A stretch of DNA of 64,000 nucleotides from Mucilaginibacter aquaedulcis (GCF_030409325.1 NZ_JAUFPR010000001.1:620001-684000), one strand, 5' to 3'; shown: positions 16,622 through 26,159, counted from the stretch's first letter. Translations and numbers: made by a program. Notes: generated from the letters alone by a model not told the origin.

Positions 16622-16801
16622 ATCCCAAAAGTATAATTATTAAAAAAACTTAACATCGGGTTATTGTAATTTATATGCTTTGCTAACCTTACTCATTTAA
16701 ACGGCTCTCATTTTACGCCGTTTTAAACATCTTCATATCAGCTTATTTTATTTAAATTTATAAGGTCAACTCAGTATATAAACCTAACCAATCTTAAAAA
16801 A

Positions 16802-17602
16802 ATGCAAGCTACTACCATTAGCCAGGTTATTGACGCGCTTGAGGCCATCATTACCGAAAGCATCAATACCAATAGCCGAGTTGGTTACTTTGCTGCCTTG
16901 TACTATAAAGTAACGGCCAGTGTGAGGGATGGTATTGCCAAGGGCCAGTTTGAGAATGGGCCCCGCATGGAAAAATTTGATGTGCTGTTTGCCAACCGCT
17001 ACCTTGATGCTTATGCCTCCTGGAAAAATAAGCAACCGCTTACCGGCTCATGGCGCGTGGCCTTTGAGGCTACCGAACAATCATCGGCACTGGTTTTACA
17101 GCAGTTATTACTGGGCATGAACGCACACATTAACCTCGACCTTGGTATTGCGGCCGTAGAAGTATCAGGCGGTAATATGGATGGGGTTGAGCGGGATTTT
17201 GATTCTATCAACACCATTATATCTGCGTTAACTTATGAAGTGATCAATGAGCTTACACGGGTATCCCCGCTGCTGTCGCTCCTGGGGCTGCATTCCTCCA
17301 ATTATTCCATACTCATACAGTTCAGCATTGGTAATGCCCGCGATGGCGCGTGGTGCTTTGCAGAGGATCTGTTAAAAAAACAGGGCACCAGCGGTTATGC
17401 CGACTTTATTAATGACCGTGATAAAACCATTACCCAGCTGGCGCAGGGCCTTGCACATGCCACCGGCATTATGCGCCTTACGCTTTGGATAATTCATGTT
17501 TTTGAGTGGAAAAAACCTGCCAACATTATCAAAACCCTGCATCAGTACCAAAAGGAAAAAATTGTGATTAATACGGCTAATACTGTCCCGGTGGCGGTTT
17601 AA
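16802..17602 (+). CDS. DUF5995 family protein
   Basis: 266 residues, mostly helical. The landmarks NSRVGYFAALYYKVTASV, the FANRYLDAYASW segment, the NAHINLDLGIAA motif and GNARDGAWCFAEDL fit DUF5995, a family of unknown function. The conserved His-Asp in the HxxxD-like motif hints at metal binding. No signal peptide. Divergent from the reductase at 16621. Confidence 0.8.
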   Translation: MQATTISQVIDALEAIITESINTNSRVGYFAALYYKVTASVRDGIAKGQFENGPRMEKFDVLFANRYLDAYASWKNKQPLTGSWRVAFEATEQSSALVLQQLLLGMNAHINLDLGIAAVEVSGGNMDGVERDFDSINTIISALTYEVINELTRVSPLLSLLGLHSSNYSILIQFSIGNARDGAWCFAEDLLKKQGTSGYADFINDRDKTITQLAQGLAHATGIMRLTLWIIHVFEWKKPANIIKTLHQYQKEKIVINTANTVPVAV

Positions 17603-17741
17603 TTGGGGTATTTACTGTTTTAGCGTAACAATTAAGTGATTAAACCTATCCAATTATTATAAAAAACTGCTGCTGTTTTAATTGTCGCAATTGCCCCGAT
17701 AATTGTCGGATATGCCCATTTAGCAATTAAAACACCGGCCG

Positions 17742-17749
17742 TACATTTG
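17742..17749 (+). promoter_or_regulatory. -7 box of the alpha/beta hydrolase gene
   Basis: TACATTTG matches TAnnTTTG 18 bases before the ATG at 17768 and rules out the in-frame TTG at 17747 as start. The -33 element is weak. Confidence 0.5.
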
Positions 17750-17767
17750 AATATAAAATTTATACAG

Positions 17768-18625
17768 ATGAAAAACGCAGGCAACACACTCAGTCAAATC
17801 CCATTGTTAATTATGGCCATGATGACTGCAAGCACCATACAGGCCCAAACTACCGAAGCCGGGCAATACGCCAACATAAACGGTATTAAAATGTATTATG
17901 AAATACATGGCACAGGCAAACCGCTGGTGCTGATACATGGCGGCGGCTCAACCATTAAAACCTCCTTTGGTAAAATAATGCCCATACTGGCCAAAACTCA
18001 CCAGGTTATTGCCGTAGAGTTACAGGCTCATGGCCATACCAGCGACAGGGACGCGCCCGAAACTTTTGTACAGGATGCCAATGACGTAGCCGAACTGCTA
18101 AAACAACTTAACATTCCTAAAGCTGATATTTTTGGTTTTAGCAATGGCGGCCAAACGGCCATGCAACTGGCTCTTGATCACCCGGGCCGGGTAAATAAGC
18201 TCATCATCGCTTCGGCGTTTTATAAACGCGATGCAGCGCCCGCAGGCTTTTGGGAAGGGTTTAAAAATCCGCAGTTCAGCAGTATGCCGCAGATTTACAA
18301 AGATGAGTTTGCCAAAATAAACAGCGACCCGGCTGCCCTCATGAATATGTTTAATAAGGACGCGCACCGCATGTTCATGTTTAAAGACTGGAGCGATGAG
18401 GAGCTCAAATCAATACAGGCTCCTGCCCTTGTAGTAATTGGCGACAGAGACCTTGCCAGCGCCGAACATGCAGCTAAGATGGCCCGCTTATTCCCGCATG
18501 GCAGGCTGGCTATATTACCAGGAGGCCATGGCGAGTATTTTGGTGAAATGTACTTTCCGGATAAAGGAAGCAAAATACCCGAATTATTTGCTGCCATGCT
18601 TGATGAGTTTTTAGCCGATTCCTGA
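17768..18625 (+). CDS. Secreted alpha/beta hydrolase
   Basis: 285 residues from the ATG at 17768 with a signal peptide ending TIQAQ. The fold is canonical: oxyanion region LIHGGGST, nucleophile elbow GFSNGG (Ser as nucleophile), acid Asp in VVIGDRDLAS and His in LPGGHGEYF. Substrate unknown; the closest shapes are epoxide-hydrolase or esterase-like enzymes. It is followed by a DUF4287 gene after 56 bases. Confidence 0.9.
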   Translation: MKNAGNTLSQIPLLIMAMMTASTIQAQTTEAGQYANINGIKMYYEIHGTGKPLVLIHGGGSTIKTSFGKIMPILAKTHQVIAVELQAHGHTSDRDAPETFVQDANDVAELLKQLNIPKADIFGFSNGGQTAMQLALDHPGRVNKLIIASAFYKRDAAPAGFWEGFKNPQFSSMPQIYKDEFAKINSDPAALMNMFNKDAHRMFMFKDWSDEELKSIQAPALVVIGDRDLASAEHAAKMARLFPHGRLAILPGGHGEYFGEMYFPDKGSKIPELFAAMLDEFLADS

Positions 18626-18681
18626 AACAAAACCGTGCTACTTTTTTAACAAAATAATAAACCTTTAAAACATCCTGCAAC

Positions 18682-18912
18682 ATGTCATTTCAAGGATATC
18701 TTACCACCATCAAATCAAAAACGGGCAAAGGCCCCGCAGATTTCAGAAAACTGGCCGAAGAGAAAGGCTTTACCAAAAACGGCGAGCTTACACCGGCCAC
18801 CAAGGCCGGCGATATCACCAACTGGCTTAAAAATGATTTTGAACTGGGTCATGGCCATGCCATGGCTATTTATGCCCTGCTCAAAGGCATCAAGAACGAG
18901 GATAGTGAATAG
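18682..18912 (+). CDS. DUF4287 domain protein
   Basis: 76 residues, full length for the family, with KTGKGPADFRKLAEEKGF, KAGDITNWLKNDFELGHGHAMAIYALLKG. Function is unknown. The family is sometimes fused to or near DUF5655 and other small stress proteins. Spacing to the hydrolase allows cotranscription. Confidence 0.9.
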   Translation: MSFQGYLTTIKSKTGKGPADFRKLAEEKGFTKNGELTPATKAGDITNWLKNDFELGHGHAMAIYALLKGIKNEDSE

Positions 18913-18972
18913 TTGTTAATAGTTTCGCTACAAATGCAAGGCAGAATTATAGAAATTGCATAGCATACAAAC

Positions 18973-19201
18973 GACTCACCCGGTCTACGCTTCGCTGGAC
19001 CACCCTCTCTTCGCCTGCGGCGGAAAGAGGGTAAGAAAAGGAAATTTGTCATTGCGAGGAACGAAGCAATCGCGAACTATGCAAATTTGCTCTGTAAAGT
19101 TCGCGATTGCCACGCTACGCTCGCAATGACAAGATTGTTTTACCCTCTTTGTGGCTAAGCTGTAGAGAGGGTCGACAAGCGTAGCGATGTCGGGGTGAGT
19201 C
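18973..19201. repeat. Composite palindromic repeat, copy 1, with nested inner element
   Basis: The outer element is bounded by GACTCACCC (18973-18981) and GGGTGAGTC (19193-19201) and contains CCACCCTCTCTTCGCC and its partial complement. Nested at 19048-19130 is a second palindrome: GTCATTGCGAG pairs with CTCGCAATGAC and GCAATCGCGAAC with GTTCGCGATTGC. A related outer element lies inverted at 22501-22660 without the inner one. The whole 18913-19608 gene-free stretch is filled with such repeats. Confidence 0.8.
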
Positions 19202-19264
19202 GATAATAACCTGATTTGATGCAACCGCGTATACCCTCCCTGCCATTACACAATTCCATCGCAC

Positions 19265-19280
19265 CCCTCCCGAAGGAGGG
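19265..19280. repeat. Short GC hairpin CCCTCC/GGAGGG
   Basis: CCCTCCCGAAGGAGGG, a short palindrome between two larger repeat elements; probably part of the dispersed repeat landscape. Confidence 0.45.
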
Positions 19281-19333
19281 AATTAAAAAATATTCAAGGT
19301 ATTTTCGCTAATACCAACATGCTGTTCACTTGC

Positions 19334-19515
19334 TTTGGCTAAAGCCTCTATCTTATATTTATTATCCGTTGGCTAAAGCCAACGGCAATGAATGAAATCA
19401 ATCAGGGAATGTGTTCAGAATGGTTTTACGCTGAACCGGCCATTATTTTTAATTCAACTCCATCCCCATTTATGGGACGGAATTGAGAGTTGATCGGGCA
19501 ATGGCTTTAGCCAAA
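19334..19515. repeat. MITE-like element with TTTGGCTAAAGCC terminal inverted repeats
   Basis: TTTGGCTAAAGCC (19334-19346) and GGCTTTAGCCAAA (19503-19515) are perfect 13-base inverted repeats. The same core makes an internal palindrome CCGTTGGCTAAAGCCAACGG at 19366-19385. No coding capacity is seen. Confidence 0.65.
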
Positions 19516-19608
19516 CCCTTTGCCCCCATTCATTTTTCAACAGTCATTGCAGCGCTGGCTTGGTTTGTCTACCTTTCGCCCCTTATATTTTTTTGATAAC
19601 ACCTGCCC

Positions 19609-21459
19609 ATGAAAGTTATAATTGCCGAAAAGCCATCCGTTGCCCGGGAGATAGCCAAAGTATTTGGCGCTACCACCAAAAAAGATGGCTATATGGAGGG
19701 CAAGGGATACACTTTTACCTGGGCATTCGGCCACCTTTTACAGCTGGCTCCCCCGCAGGAATATGGCTTTTATGGCTGGAGTATCCAAAACCTGCCCATG
19801 TTGCCCCCTAAGTTTAAGCTCAGCATCCGCAAGGTAAAAACCAAGGACGGTATTGTTGAAGACCCATCGGTAAAAAAACAGCTTGATACCATTAAAGCGC
19901 TTTTTGATGAGGCTACCGAAATTATTGTTGCTACGGATGCCGGGCGCGAGGGTGAACTGATTTTCCGTTACATATATTATTATCTGAAATGCAAAAAACC
20001 TTTTAAAAGGCTCTGGATCTCGTCGCAAACAGACGAAGCCATTAAGGAGGGCTTTCGCAACCTGAAACCCGGCAGCGATTATGATACCCTGTTCAACTCG
20101 GCACATTGCCGTTCACAATCAGACTGGCTGGTGGGCATGAACGCCACGCAGGCACTCAGCATTTCGTCGGGCACACGGTCTGTGTTATCCTTAGGCCGGG
20201 TGCAAACCCCAACGCTGGCCATGATCTGCTCACGCTATATCGAAAATAAAAACTTTGTGCCCCAGCTATATTACCAGGTGAGCATTCAGGTTGATAAGGA
20301 GGGGCAGGTTTTTAAAGCCATCTCTGCCGATAGTTTTAAAACTAAGGAAGAGGCCCAAACAGTAGTTGATAAAGTTGAGGATGTACCTGCCGGTTTCCCG
20401 AATGGCGGCCATATTGTGAGTGTGGAGGCTAAGCCCCGCAAAGAGCCACCTCCACTGCTGCACGATTTGAGCAGCCTGCAACAGGAGGCCAACAAACGCA
20501 AAGGTTTTACAGCCGATCAAACCCTTAACCTGCTGCAAACCCTGTATGAAAACAAGTTGGTTACCTACCCACGTACGGGCAGCCGCTATATTGGTGATGA
20601 CGTTTTTGCTACCGTACCGGCACTGATCGATAAATTTAAAGATCATCCTGATTTTGGGAAGCAGGCTACCTTTTTAACAACTGCCAAGCTTAACAAGCGC
20701 AGTGTTAACGCCAAAAAGGTTACCGACCACCACGCTATTTTGCCTACCGGCGAAACCCCTTACCAGTTATCTAATGATCTGCAAGCGGTTTATGATCTTG
20801 TAGCGGCCCGCATGCTCGAAGCTTTTCACCAGGAATGTATCAAGGAGATCACCAAGATCACTGTTCAATCAGGGGCCATATTTACAGCCAGCGGAACGGT
20901 GATCAGCTCGGCCGGATGGCGCGCGGTGTTGAATGAGCCCGATGAAGAGAAAAAGGACGAGGAAAATGCAAGCCTTCCCAAAGTACAGCAAGATGAACGC
21001 CTGCCGGTTGTGGACAAGGCCTTGCTTGAAAAACAAACCAAGCCCAAGCCATTATATAACGAAGCTTCACTATTAAAGGCATTAGAAACGGCGGGAAAGG
21101 AAATTGAGGATGAAGAGTTGCGCTATGCCATGAAAGATAGCGGGCTGGGCACACCGGCCACACGAGCATCTATCATTGAAACACTCATCAAGAGAGATTA
21201 TATTACCCGTGAAAAAAAGAACCTGGTACCTACCGAAACCGGACTTAACGTTTATCATGTGGTAAAAGATCAGAAAATAGCACAGGCTGAATTGACAGGC
21301 AATTGGGAAAAACGTTTGGAAGAAATCAGGTCGGGAGCATCAGTTAATGACTTTCAGCAGGAAATAAAAACCTATACCCGCAACATTACGCATGAATTAC
21401 TGCAAGCAGGCAAAACTTTAATGGTCAAAAACAAAATAACAGCTGATATTAAACCTTAA
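19609..21459 (+). CDS. topB: DNA topoisomerase III (type IA)
   Basis: 616 residues, of the compact TopB type. Toprim domain at the N-terminus (VIIAEKPSVAREIAKVFGA; acidic triad region VATDAGREGELIFR at 107-120), and the catalytic tyrosine at Y320 in LVTYPRTGSRYIGDD. The IV-type SGLGTPATRASIIE motif is near 510. No C-terminal zinc fingers are seen. It relaxes negative supercoils and decatenates DNA in the cytoplasm. It stands alone between repeat elements; TopB genes in Bacteroidota are often duplicated on mobile elements, but nothing mobile is visible here. Confidence 0.93.
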   Translation: MKVIIAEKPSVAREIAKVFGATTKKDGYMEGKGYTFTWAFGHLLQLAPPQEYGFYGWSIQNLPMLPPKFKLSIRKVKTKDGIVEDPSVKKQLDTIKALFDEATEIIVATDAGREGELIFRYIYYYLKCKKPFKRLWISSQTDEAIKEGFRNLKPGSDYDTLFNSAHCRSQSDWLVGMNATQALSISSGTRSVLSLGRVQTPTLAMICSRYIENKNFVPQLYYQVSIQVDKEGQVFKAISADSFKTKEEAQTVVDKVEDVPAGFPNGGHIVSVEAKPRKEPPPLLHDLSSLQQEANKRKGFTADQTLNLLQTLYENKLVTYPRTGSRYIGDDVFATVPALIDKFKDHPDFGKQATFLTTAKLNKRSVNAKKVTDHHAILPTGETPYQLSNDLQAVYDLVAARMLEAFHQECIKEITKITVQSGAIFTASGTVISSAGWRAVLNEPDEEKKDEENASLPKVQQDERLPVVDKALLEKQTKPKPLYNEASLLKALETAGKEIEDEELRYAMKDSGLGTPATRASIIETLIKRDYITREKKNLVPTETGLNVYHVVKDQKIAQAELTGNWEKRLEEIRSGASVNDFQQEIKTYTRNITHELLQAGKTLMVKNKITADIKP

Positions 21460-21535
21460 AAGAATAAAATTTTTACTTCAAGTTACTAAATCGTTATTTG
21501 TTGGTAATTTTTTGGATAAAAAGTAACTCTGGTAT

Positions 21536-21565
21536 ATTGGCCTATGGATATTTTTTTTATACTTG
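21536..21565 (+). promoter_or_regulatory. Putative promoter of a small RNA
   Basis: TTG (21537-21539), an 18-base spacer and TATACTTG (21558-21565, one mismatch to TAnnTTTG). A start near 21572 would fall just before the first of two hairpins. Confidence 0.4.
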
Positions 21566-21571
21566 CGGTAT

Positions 21572-21660
21572 CTATAAGGGCAAACGCTCTGTTTGCCAAT
21601 TGTGATAAGGTTTAGGTTGAAAGTCCCCGGCGGCGAGCGCTTAGGGGACTTTCGTTTTAT
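21572..21660 (+). ncRNA. Candidate small RNA downstream of topB
   Basis: Two stable hairpins lie in otherwise AT-rich DNA: GGCAAAC/GTTTGCC (21579-21597) and AAAGTCCCC/GGGGACTTT (21620-21652), the second followed by CGTTTTAT like a terminator. With the promoter above they would make a transcript of about 90 bases. No matching RNA family comes to mind. The second hairpin could instead simply be the topB terminator, although it is 160 bases past the stop. Confidence 0.4.
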
Positions 21661-21765
21661 ATAGCCAAATATAATGATATGGTTTCAAAAATGATATTAC
21701 CTTATTATTAATTTTTTAATTATTTAAATTAGGAATTAACATTACATAATACCCAGTAAATCAAC

Positions 21766-21773
21766 TAACTTTG
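21766..21773 (+). promoter_or_regulatory. -7 box of the PAP2 gene
   Basis: TAACTTTG, 56 bases before the ATG at 21830; the -33 element is not clear. Confidence 0.4.
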
Positions 21774-21829
21774 AACTGACTAACGCACAATTAGTAAATT
21801 ATTATTCTTATTACAAACTATCAGTATTC

Positions 21830-22432
21830 ATGAAGCTGATCAAAAAAACATATTTTTTTTCGCTGATATTCCTGTTTTCACTGTCAGTTAATTCCCGTTT
21901 AGTGGCTCAGTCAAGACTTCAGCAATGGGATGACCGCATCATGATTGATCTGCAAAATCAGCGCACGCCCGAACAAACCGGGATATTCCTGTTTCTGAGC
22001 AATACACATCTTTATGGAGATATAGGCGTACCGGCAGGCTTGCTGGTAGGCGGTATTATAGGTAATGATAAACAAATGAGGCAAAACTCATTGTACGTAG
22101 CCAGCAGCACAGTACTAACAACCGGGCTAACCTATTTAATTAAACACATTGTTAAGCGCCCAAGGCCTTTTGTGCAAAATTTGAACATTACCCCGGTTTA
22201 CAGGGCTGGCAGCACCTCATTCCCTTCGGGGCATACTTCCAGCAGTTTTTCTACAGCAACGGCTTTATCCAGGGCATATCCTAAATGGTATGTGATAGCG
22301 CCCGCGTTTTTGTGGGCAGGCTCAGTTAGTTACTCGCGCATGTACCTTGGCGTGCATTACCCAACAGATGTTGCAGCCGGTGCCGCTTTGGGTGTAGGCT
22401 CAACCTTTATTTTACAATCCCTTAAAAAATAA
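21830..22432 (+). CDS. PAP2-family phosphatase
   Basis: 200 residues with a signal peptide ending RLVAQ. The three PAP2 motifs are present: KRPRPFVQN (K-x6-RP type), SFPSGHTSSS (PSGH) and SRMYLGVHYPTDVAAG (SR-x5-H-x3-D). Such enzymes remove phosphate from lipid phosphates or undecaprenyl pyrophosphate on the outer face of the inner membrane or in the periplasm. Here the membrane segments are short, so it may be periplasmic. Confidence 0.9.
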   Translation: MKLIKKTYFFSLIFLFSLSVNSRLVAQSRLQQWDDRIMIDLQNQRTPEQTGIFLFLSNTHLYGDIGVPAGLLVGGIIGNDKQMRQNSLYVASSTVLTTGLTYLIKHIVKRPRPFVQNLNITPVYRAGSTSFPSGHTSSSFSTATALSRAYPKWYVIAPAFLWAGSVSYSRMYLGVHYPTDVAAGAALGVGSTFILQSLKK

Positions 22433-22500
22433 CCCGTTATTTATTTGTCGGAGTGATAACCACATCTATTCGATGCTGCCGCTCAACAGACTGTTTTCTA

Positions 22501-22660
22501 CTTACCCCCGACATCGCTGCGCTTGTCACCCCTCTCTTCGCCTGCGGCGGAAAGAGGGGTTAAATGTTGGCTCAAACAGATTGATGTTTTTCCTTTTCCC
22601 ACCCTCTTTACGGCGAAGCCGAAAAGAGGGTGGTCCAGCGCAGCGTAGACCGGGTGAGTC
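22501..22660. repeat. Composite palindromic repeat, copy 2 (inverted)
   Basis: Reverse-oriented relative of 18973-19201, ending GGGTGAGTC at 22660 and sharing GACATCGCTGCGCTTGTC, CCTCTCTTCGCCTGCGGCGG and TGGTCCAGCGCAGCGTAGAC. The inner CATTGCGAG element is missing and the centre is a 40-base spacer. Confidence 0.75.
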
Positions 22661-22698
22661 TATTACACGACATGCAATCTTTAATGTCGCCCCCTAAT

Positions 22699-23526
22699 CT
22701 AATTAGCAGGTACCGTAATAGTTTTACGCGTAATACTGTACGCGCTGAAATACCCAAGTGCGCCGCCGGTGATATTACTCATGGGGTTTGATGGCGCCGC
22801 GTTATTACCATCGCCTGAGGCACCGTTGGTTAAGCTGTAAAAGTATTTATACACAGGCTTGTCTATACATTCCATTTCAACCGTGAGTTGCTTGCCGGTG
22901 CGGATCTCCCGGCTTGGGGCATCATTGTCATTGTTAAAATTTAGTCGGCTGTTAACCGTTTGGCCGTTGGTAAATTCATCCTCATCAACAAATACAGTTT
23001 TCTCCTTTACGCCATCAATGTATTGGATAAACCGGTAATAATTTTGAACATCTGTAGGGTCTTTATAGGTCACCGTAGCCAGGCGTTGTTTGGTTTTATC
23101 CTTGTTGGTTGAAAATTCATCATCAACAACATAAATACTATCAAGAGCAACCGGCTGCGGCATGGTACTTACCGATGTGTAGGTTTTGTCATTAACCTTA
23201 ACCGTTAAGCTGTAGGTATGGCCCGGCAGGCCCTTAAGCGCCGTGTTTTGATAAACTCCACTGCCGGTTGCATCAAATTGGTAAACATTACCATCACTTT
23301 CAATGCTTACCCGGGCACCGCTTACTCCGATGAAGCTATTATCGTCAGTAAATTTTTTCGACTGGCTGATAAGCACTTTGGCGCTACCCGCCTCACCAGA
23401 TAGAGTACCTTCTATAACATATTGAGGAGCGCTGTTGTCGAGTTTAAGGTCAATAGCCTTTTCGCAGGAACTGAATAAACCCAGCAGCAGTAAAAAGGCG
23501 AAAAAACGTATGGTATGCATAGCCAT
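22699..23526 (-). CDS. DUF4249 lipoprotein of a TonB-receptor pair
   Basis: 275 residues with a lipoprotein signal (LLLLGLFSSCEKAIDLKLD). The rest has the DUF4249 pattern with APQYVIEGTLSGEAG, VLISQSKKFTD, GVSGARVSIESDG and PGHTYSLTVKVNDKTY. DUF4249 proteins accompany TonB-dependent receptors as surface lipoproteins of unknown ligand. Its ATG overlaps the receptor stop by one base (TAATG), so the two are coupled. Confidence 0.9.
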   Translation of the reverse strand: MAMHTIRFFAFLLLLGLFSSCEKAIDLKLDNSAPQYVIEGTLSGEAGSAKVLISQSKKFTDDNSFIGVSGARVSIESDGNVYQFDATGSGVYQNTALKGLPGHTYSLTVKVNDKTYTSVSTMPQPVALDSIYVVDDEFSTNKDKTKQRLATVTYKDPTDVQNYYRFIQYIDGVKEKTVFVDEDEFTNGQTVNSRLNFNNDNDAPSREIRTGKQLTVEMECIDKPVYKYFYSLTNGASGDGNNAAPSNPMSNITGGALGYFSAYSITRKTITVPAN

Positions 23527-26159
23527 TAAAATTTAAAGTTGTAAGTAATAGAGGGCACATAGGTAAACAAAGTGGTTTTAACCGCTTCGGTCCTATTAGG
23601 ATCATCCTTGTTATCTCTGAAAAATATACGGTAGGCATTACGGTTGCCGAAAGCATTATACAAGCTAAAAGTTAACTCCGAGCTGTATTTTTTGGTTTTC
23701 TTCAACTGCTTGGTAGCCCCCAGGTCGAGCCGGTTATAGGCCGGCAGCCTTGATCCGTTACGACTCGTGTACAGGTAATAGTTTGTACCATCAATCTGAT
23801 ACTTGCCGCTGGGGTAAGTAACCGCATCGCCGGTATAGAAAACAAAATTGGCAGACAAGGTCCATTTTTCGTTCAGCTTATATATACCTACTACGGCCAG
23901 GTCATGAGTTCTGTCTTGCCGGGCGTTGTACCATTGGTTATCATTAATGCCATCAATCAGGCGTTCAGATTTGGAGAGCGTATAACTCACCCAGCCCGTT
24001 AAGCGTCCGGTTTTTTTCTTGATCAAGAATTCGGCGCCATAAGCCCGGCCCTTACCGTATAGCAATTGTGTTTCTATAGGCTGGTTGGTGAATATATTTG
24101 CGCCGTTTCGGTAATCAACCTGGTTTTGCAGTAGTTTATAATAAGTTTCTACAGTAAATTCATACTTATGCTCGGCCAGATCGCGGTAATAGCCTATCGA
24201 AAACTGATCGGCCAGTTCGGGCTTGATGAGATTGGTACTGGCTACCCATTTATCTGTAGGTGAGCCTGGAGTTGAGTTACTGATAAGGTGCAAATTCTGC
24301 GCGTTACGTGCGTAGGATGCCTTTACCGAACTGATGTCATTCAACTGAAAAGCGGCCGCCACCCTCGGCTCGGGGTTTAAGTAGGTTTTAACCACCTGGC
24401 CCGAATTGTAGTGTTTAAAATCGGTTATATCACCATCGGAATTAACATTGTAAAAAGTACCTGCGCCCAAAACACTGAAAGCAGATAATCTTAAACCATA
24501 GGTTAAGCTAAAACGGTCGGTAGCTTTCCAGGTGTCGCTTACGTAAGCCGCGTTATCCAGCGCGTAACGGGTTTCGAGCTTTTGCGATACGATGCCCGAA
24601 TTGCCAGTGGCTGATATTTCACCAGGTTTAATGGTATGGTAAACACTGTTTAAGCCAAAACTCAGGGTATGATCACCGCCGATGTCATACTGCATATCCT
24701 CCTTAAAATTCCAGTCGTGAATGCGGGAGGTGATATTGTAATTGTTCACATCCTGCTTCAGCTTAATTTCGTAATCGTAATTGCTGTAAATAAATGATGT
24801 GTTGGAGAAAAAACGGTTATTAAAAATATGGTTCCAGCGTAGGGTAGCTGTTGTGTTACCCCAGTTAATACCGTTCACATTATCGGCCGATAGCACATCC
24901 TTACCAAAATAACCCGAAACATACAGGCGGTCCTTGTCCCCTAAAATGTAGTTTGCCTTGGCATTAATATCATAAAAATACAACTGGCTGCGGTTTATCG
25001 TAGTATCCTTCGCAAATTTCAGGAACACATCGGCATACGTGCGGCGGGCCGATATCAGGAAAGATGATTTTCCCTTTTGAATGGGGCCCTCTACATTAAG
25101 TCTGGCTGCAATTAAACCTATCCCCCCGCTTACACCAAATTGCTGGTTATTGCCATCGTTCATTTTAATATCTATAACTGATGATAGCCTGCCGCCATAC
25201 TGGGCAGGCATATCGCCTTTGTAAATGCTTACATTTTTAATGGCATCGGAATTAAAGGTGGAGAAAAAGCCAAGCAGGTGCGATGCATTGTAAACCGTAG
25301 CCTCATCCAACAGCAGCAGGTTTTGATCGGTTGCACCTCCACGCACATAAAAGCCGCCGCTGCCCTCCCCGGCCGATTTGATGCCGGGTAACAGCTGAAT
25401 GGTCTTGATCACATCATGTTCGCCCAATAGCACCGGTATATCATTTATTTCTTTGATGCTTAATTTTTCCACGCCCATTTGCGGGCTTTTTAAATCGCGG
25501 CCGCCTTGCGGGGTGGCGGTGATGGTAACAGTTTGCAGCTCCTGCGCGTTATCTTCCAGGGCTATATTCAGTTTTTTATCAGCTGTGAGCGAAATAGGTA
25601 TCATCACCGTTTTTTGACCAATGGCACTAACTATCAACTGATGATCGCCGGCAGGTAGCGTTAACGAATAAAAACCATATCCGTTGCTTGAAGTGCCCTG
25701 CGCGCCGTTGGCTACGCGAACAGTAGCACCTATCATGGTTTCACCAGACTGTTTTGATGTAATTGTGCCGCTTATGGTAAATTTTCCTGTTGCCGGTTTT
25801 GCCGCCGGGTCGGCGCCCAACTTTTTTGGCTTCGTCGCATCGTAACGGATCAGTACATCCTGATCCAGTTCTGTAAAGCTATATGGATAAGCAGCCAGGG
25901 CGACATCAAGCACCTGCCTAAGGCTTTGCCCCTTTGCATTAATAGTAATTTTAACATTGCTGGCGGCCACAGCCTCATTATAGGTAAAGCGCACACCACT
26001 GGCAGCTGTAAGCTGGTCGAGCGCCTGCTTTAAAGGCACATTATTTAAATTAATAGTAATCGTTTTTTCTAAGGGTGATTGAGCAAAGGCATGTTTGCTG
26101 CCTACCGTGGCCATCAGTACGATGCAAAAAAATATTCTTAAAAGTTGGTGGAGCTTCAT
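23526..26159 (-). CDS. TonB-dependent receptor with STN and CarboxypepD_reg domains
   Basis: 877 residues from the ATG at 26159 (MKLHQLLRIFFCIVLM, signal peptide ending AFAQ); an in-frame ATG at 26207 would put 16 odd residues before it. In order: STN domain (about 28-95, ITINLNNVPLKQALDQL), carboxypeptidase-like regulatory domain (about 125-205, ISGTITSKQSGETMIGATV), plug (about 215-330, EHDVIKTIQLLPGIKSAGEGSG) and a 22-strand barrel. The STN domain marks a transducer that signals to the FecR/sigma pair upstream. Imported ligand unknown; DUF4249 partnering is seen with several ligands. Confidence 0.93.
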   Translation of the reverse strand: MKLHQLLRIFFCIVLMATVGSKHAFAQSPLEKTITINLNNVPLKQALDQLTAASGVRFTYNEAVAASNVKITINAKGQSLRQVLDVALAAYPYSFTELDQDVLIRYDATKPKKLGADPAAKPATGKFTISGTITSKQSGETMIGATVRVANGAQGTSSNGYGFYSLTLPAGDHQLIVSAIGQKTVMIPISLTADKKLNIALEDNAQELQTVTITATPQGGRDLKSPQMGVEKLSIKEINDIPVLLGEHDVIKTIQLLPGIKSAGEGSGGFYVRGGATDQNLLLLDEATVYNASHLLGFFSTFNSDAIKNVSIYKGDMPAQYGGRLSSVIDIKMNDGNNQQFGVSGGIGLIAARLNVEGPIQKGKSSFLISARRTYADVFLKFAKDTTINRSQLYFYDINAKANYILGDKDRLYVSGYFGKDVLSADNVNGINWGNTTATLRWNHIFNNRFFSNTSFIYSNYDYEIKLKQDVNNYNITSRIHDWNFKEDMQYDIGGDHTLSFGLNSVYHTIKPGEISATGNSGIVSQKLETRYALDNAAYVSDTWKATDRFSLTYGLRLSAFSVLGAGTFYNVNSDGDITDFKHYNSGQVVKTYLNPEPRVAAAFQLNDISSVKASYARNAQNLHLISNSTPGSPTDKWVASTNLIKPELADQFSIGYYRDLAEHKYEFTVETYYKLLQNQVDYRNGANIFTNQPIETQLLYGKGRAYGAEFLIKKKTGRLTGWVSYTLSKSERLIDGINDNQWYNARQDRTHDLAVVGIYKLNEKWTLSANFVFYTGDAVTYPSGKYQIDGTNYYLYTSRNGSRLPAYNRLDLGATKQLKKTKKYSSELTFSLYNAFGNRNAYRIFFRDNKDDPNRTEAVKTTLFTYVPSITYNFKF

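Noticed and set aside
22473..22697. 74-codon reading frame before the DUF4249 gene
   Set aside because: It lies inside the palindromic repeat at 22501-22660, whose open frames are a by-product.
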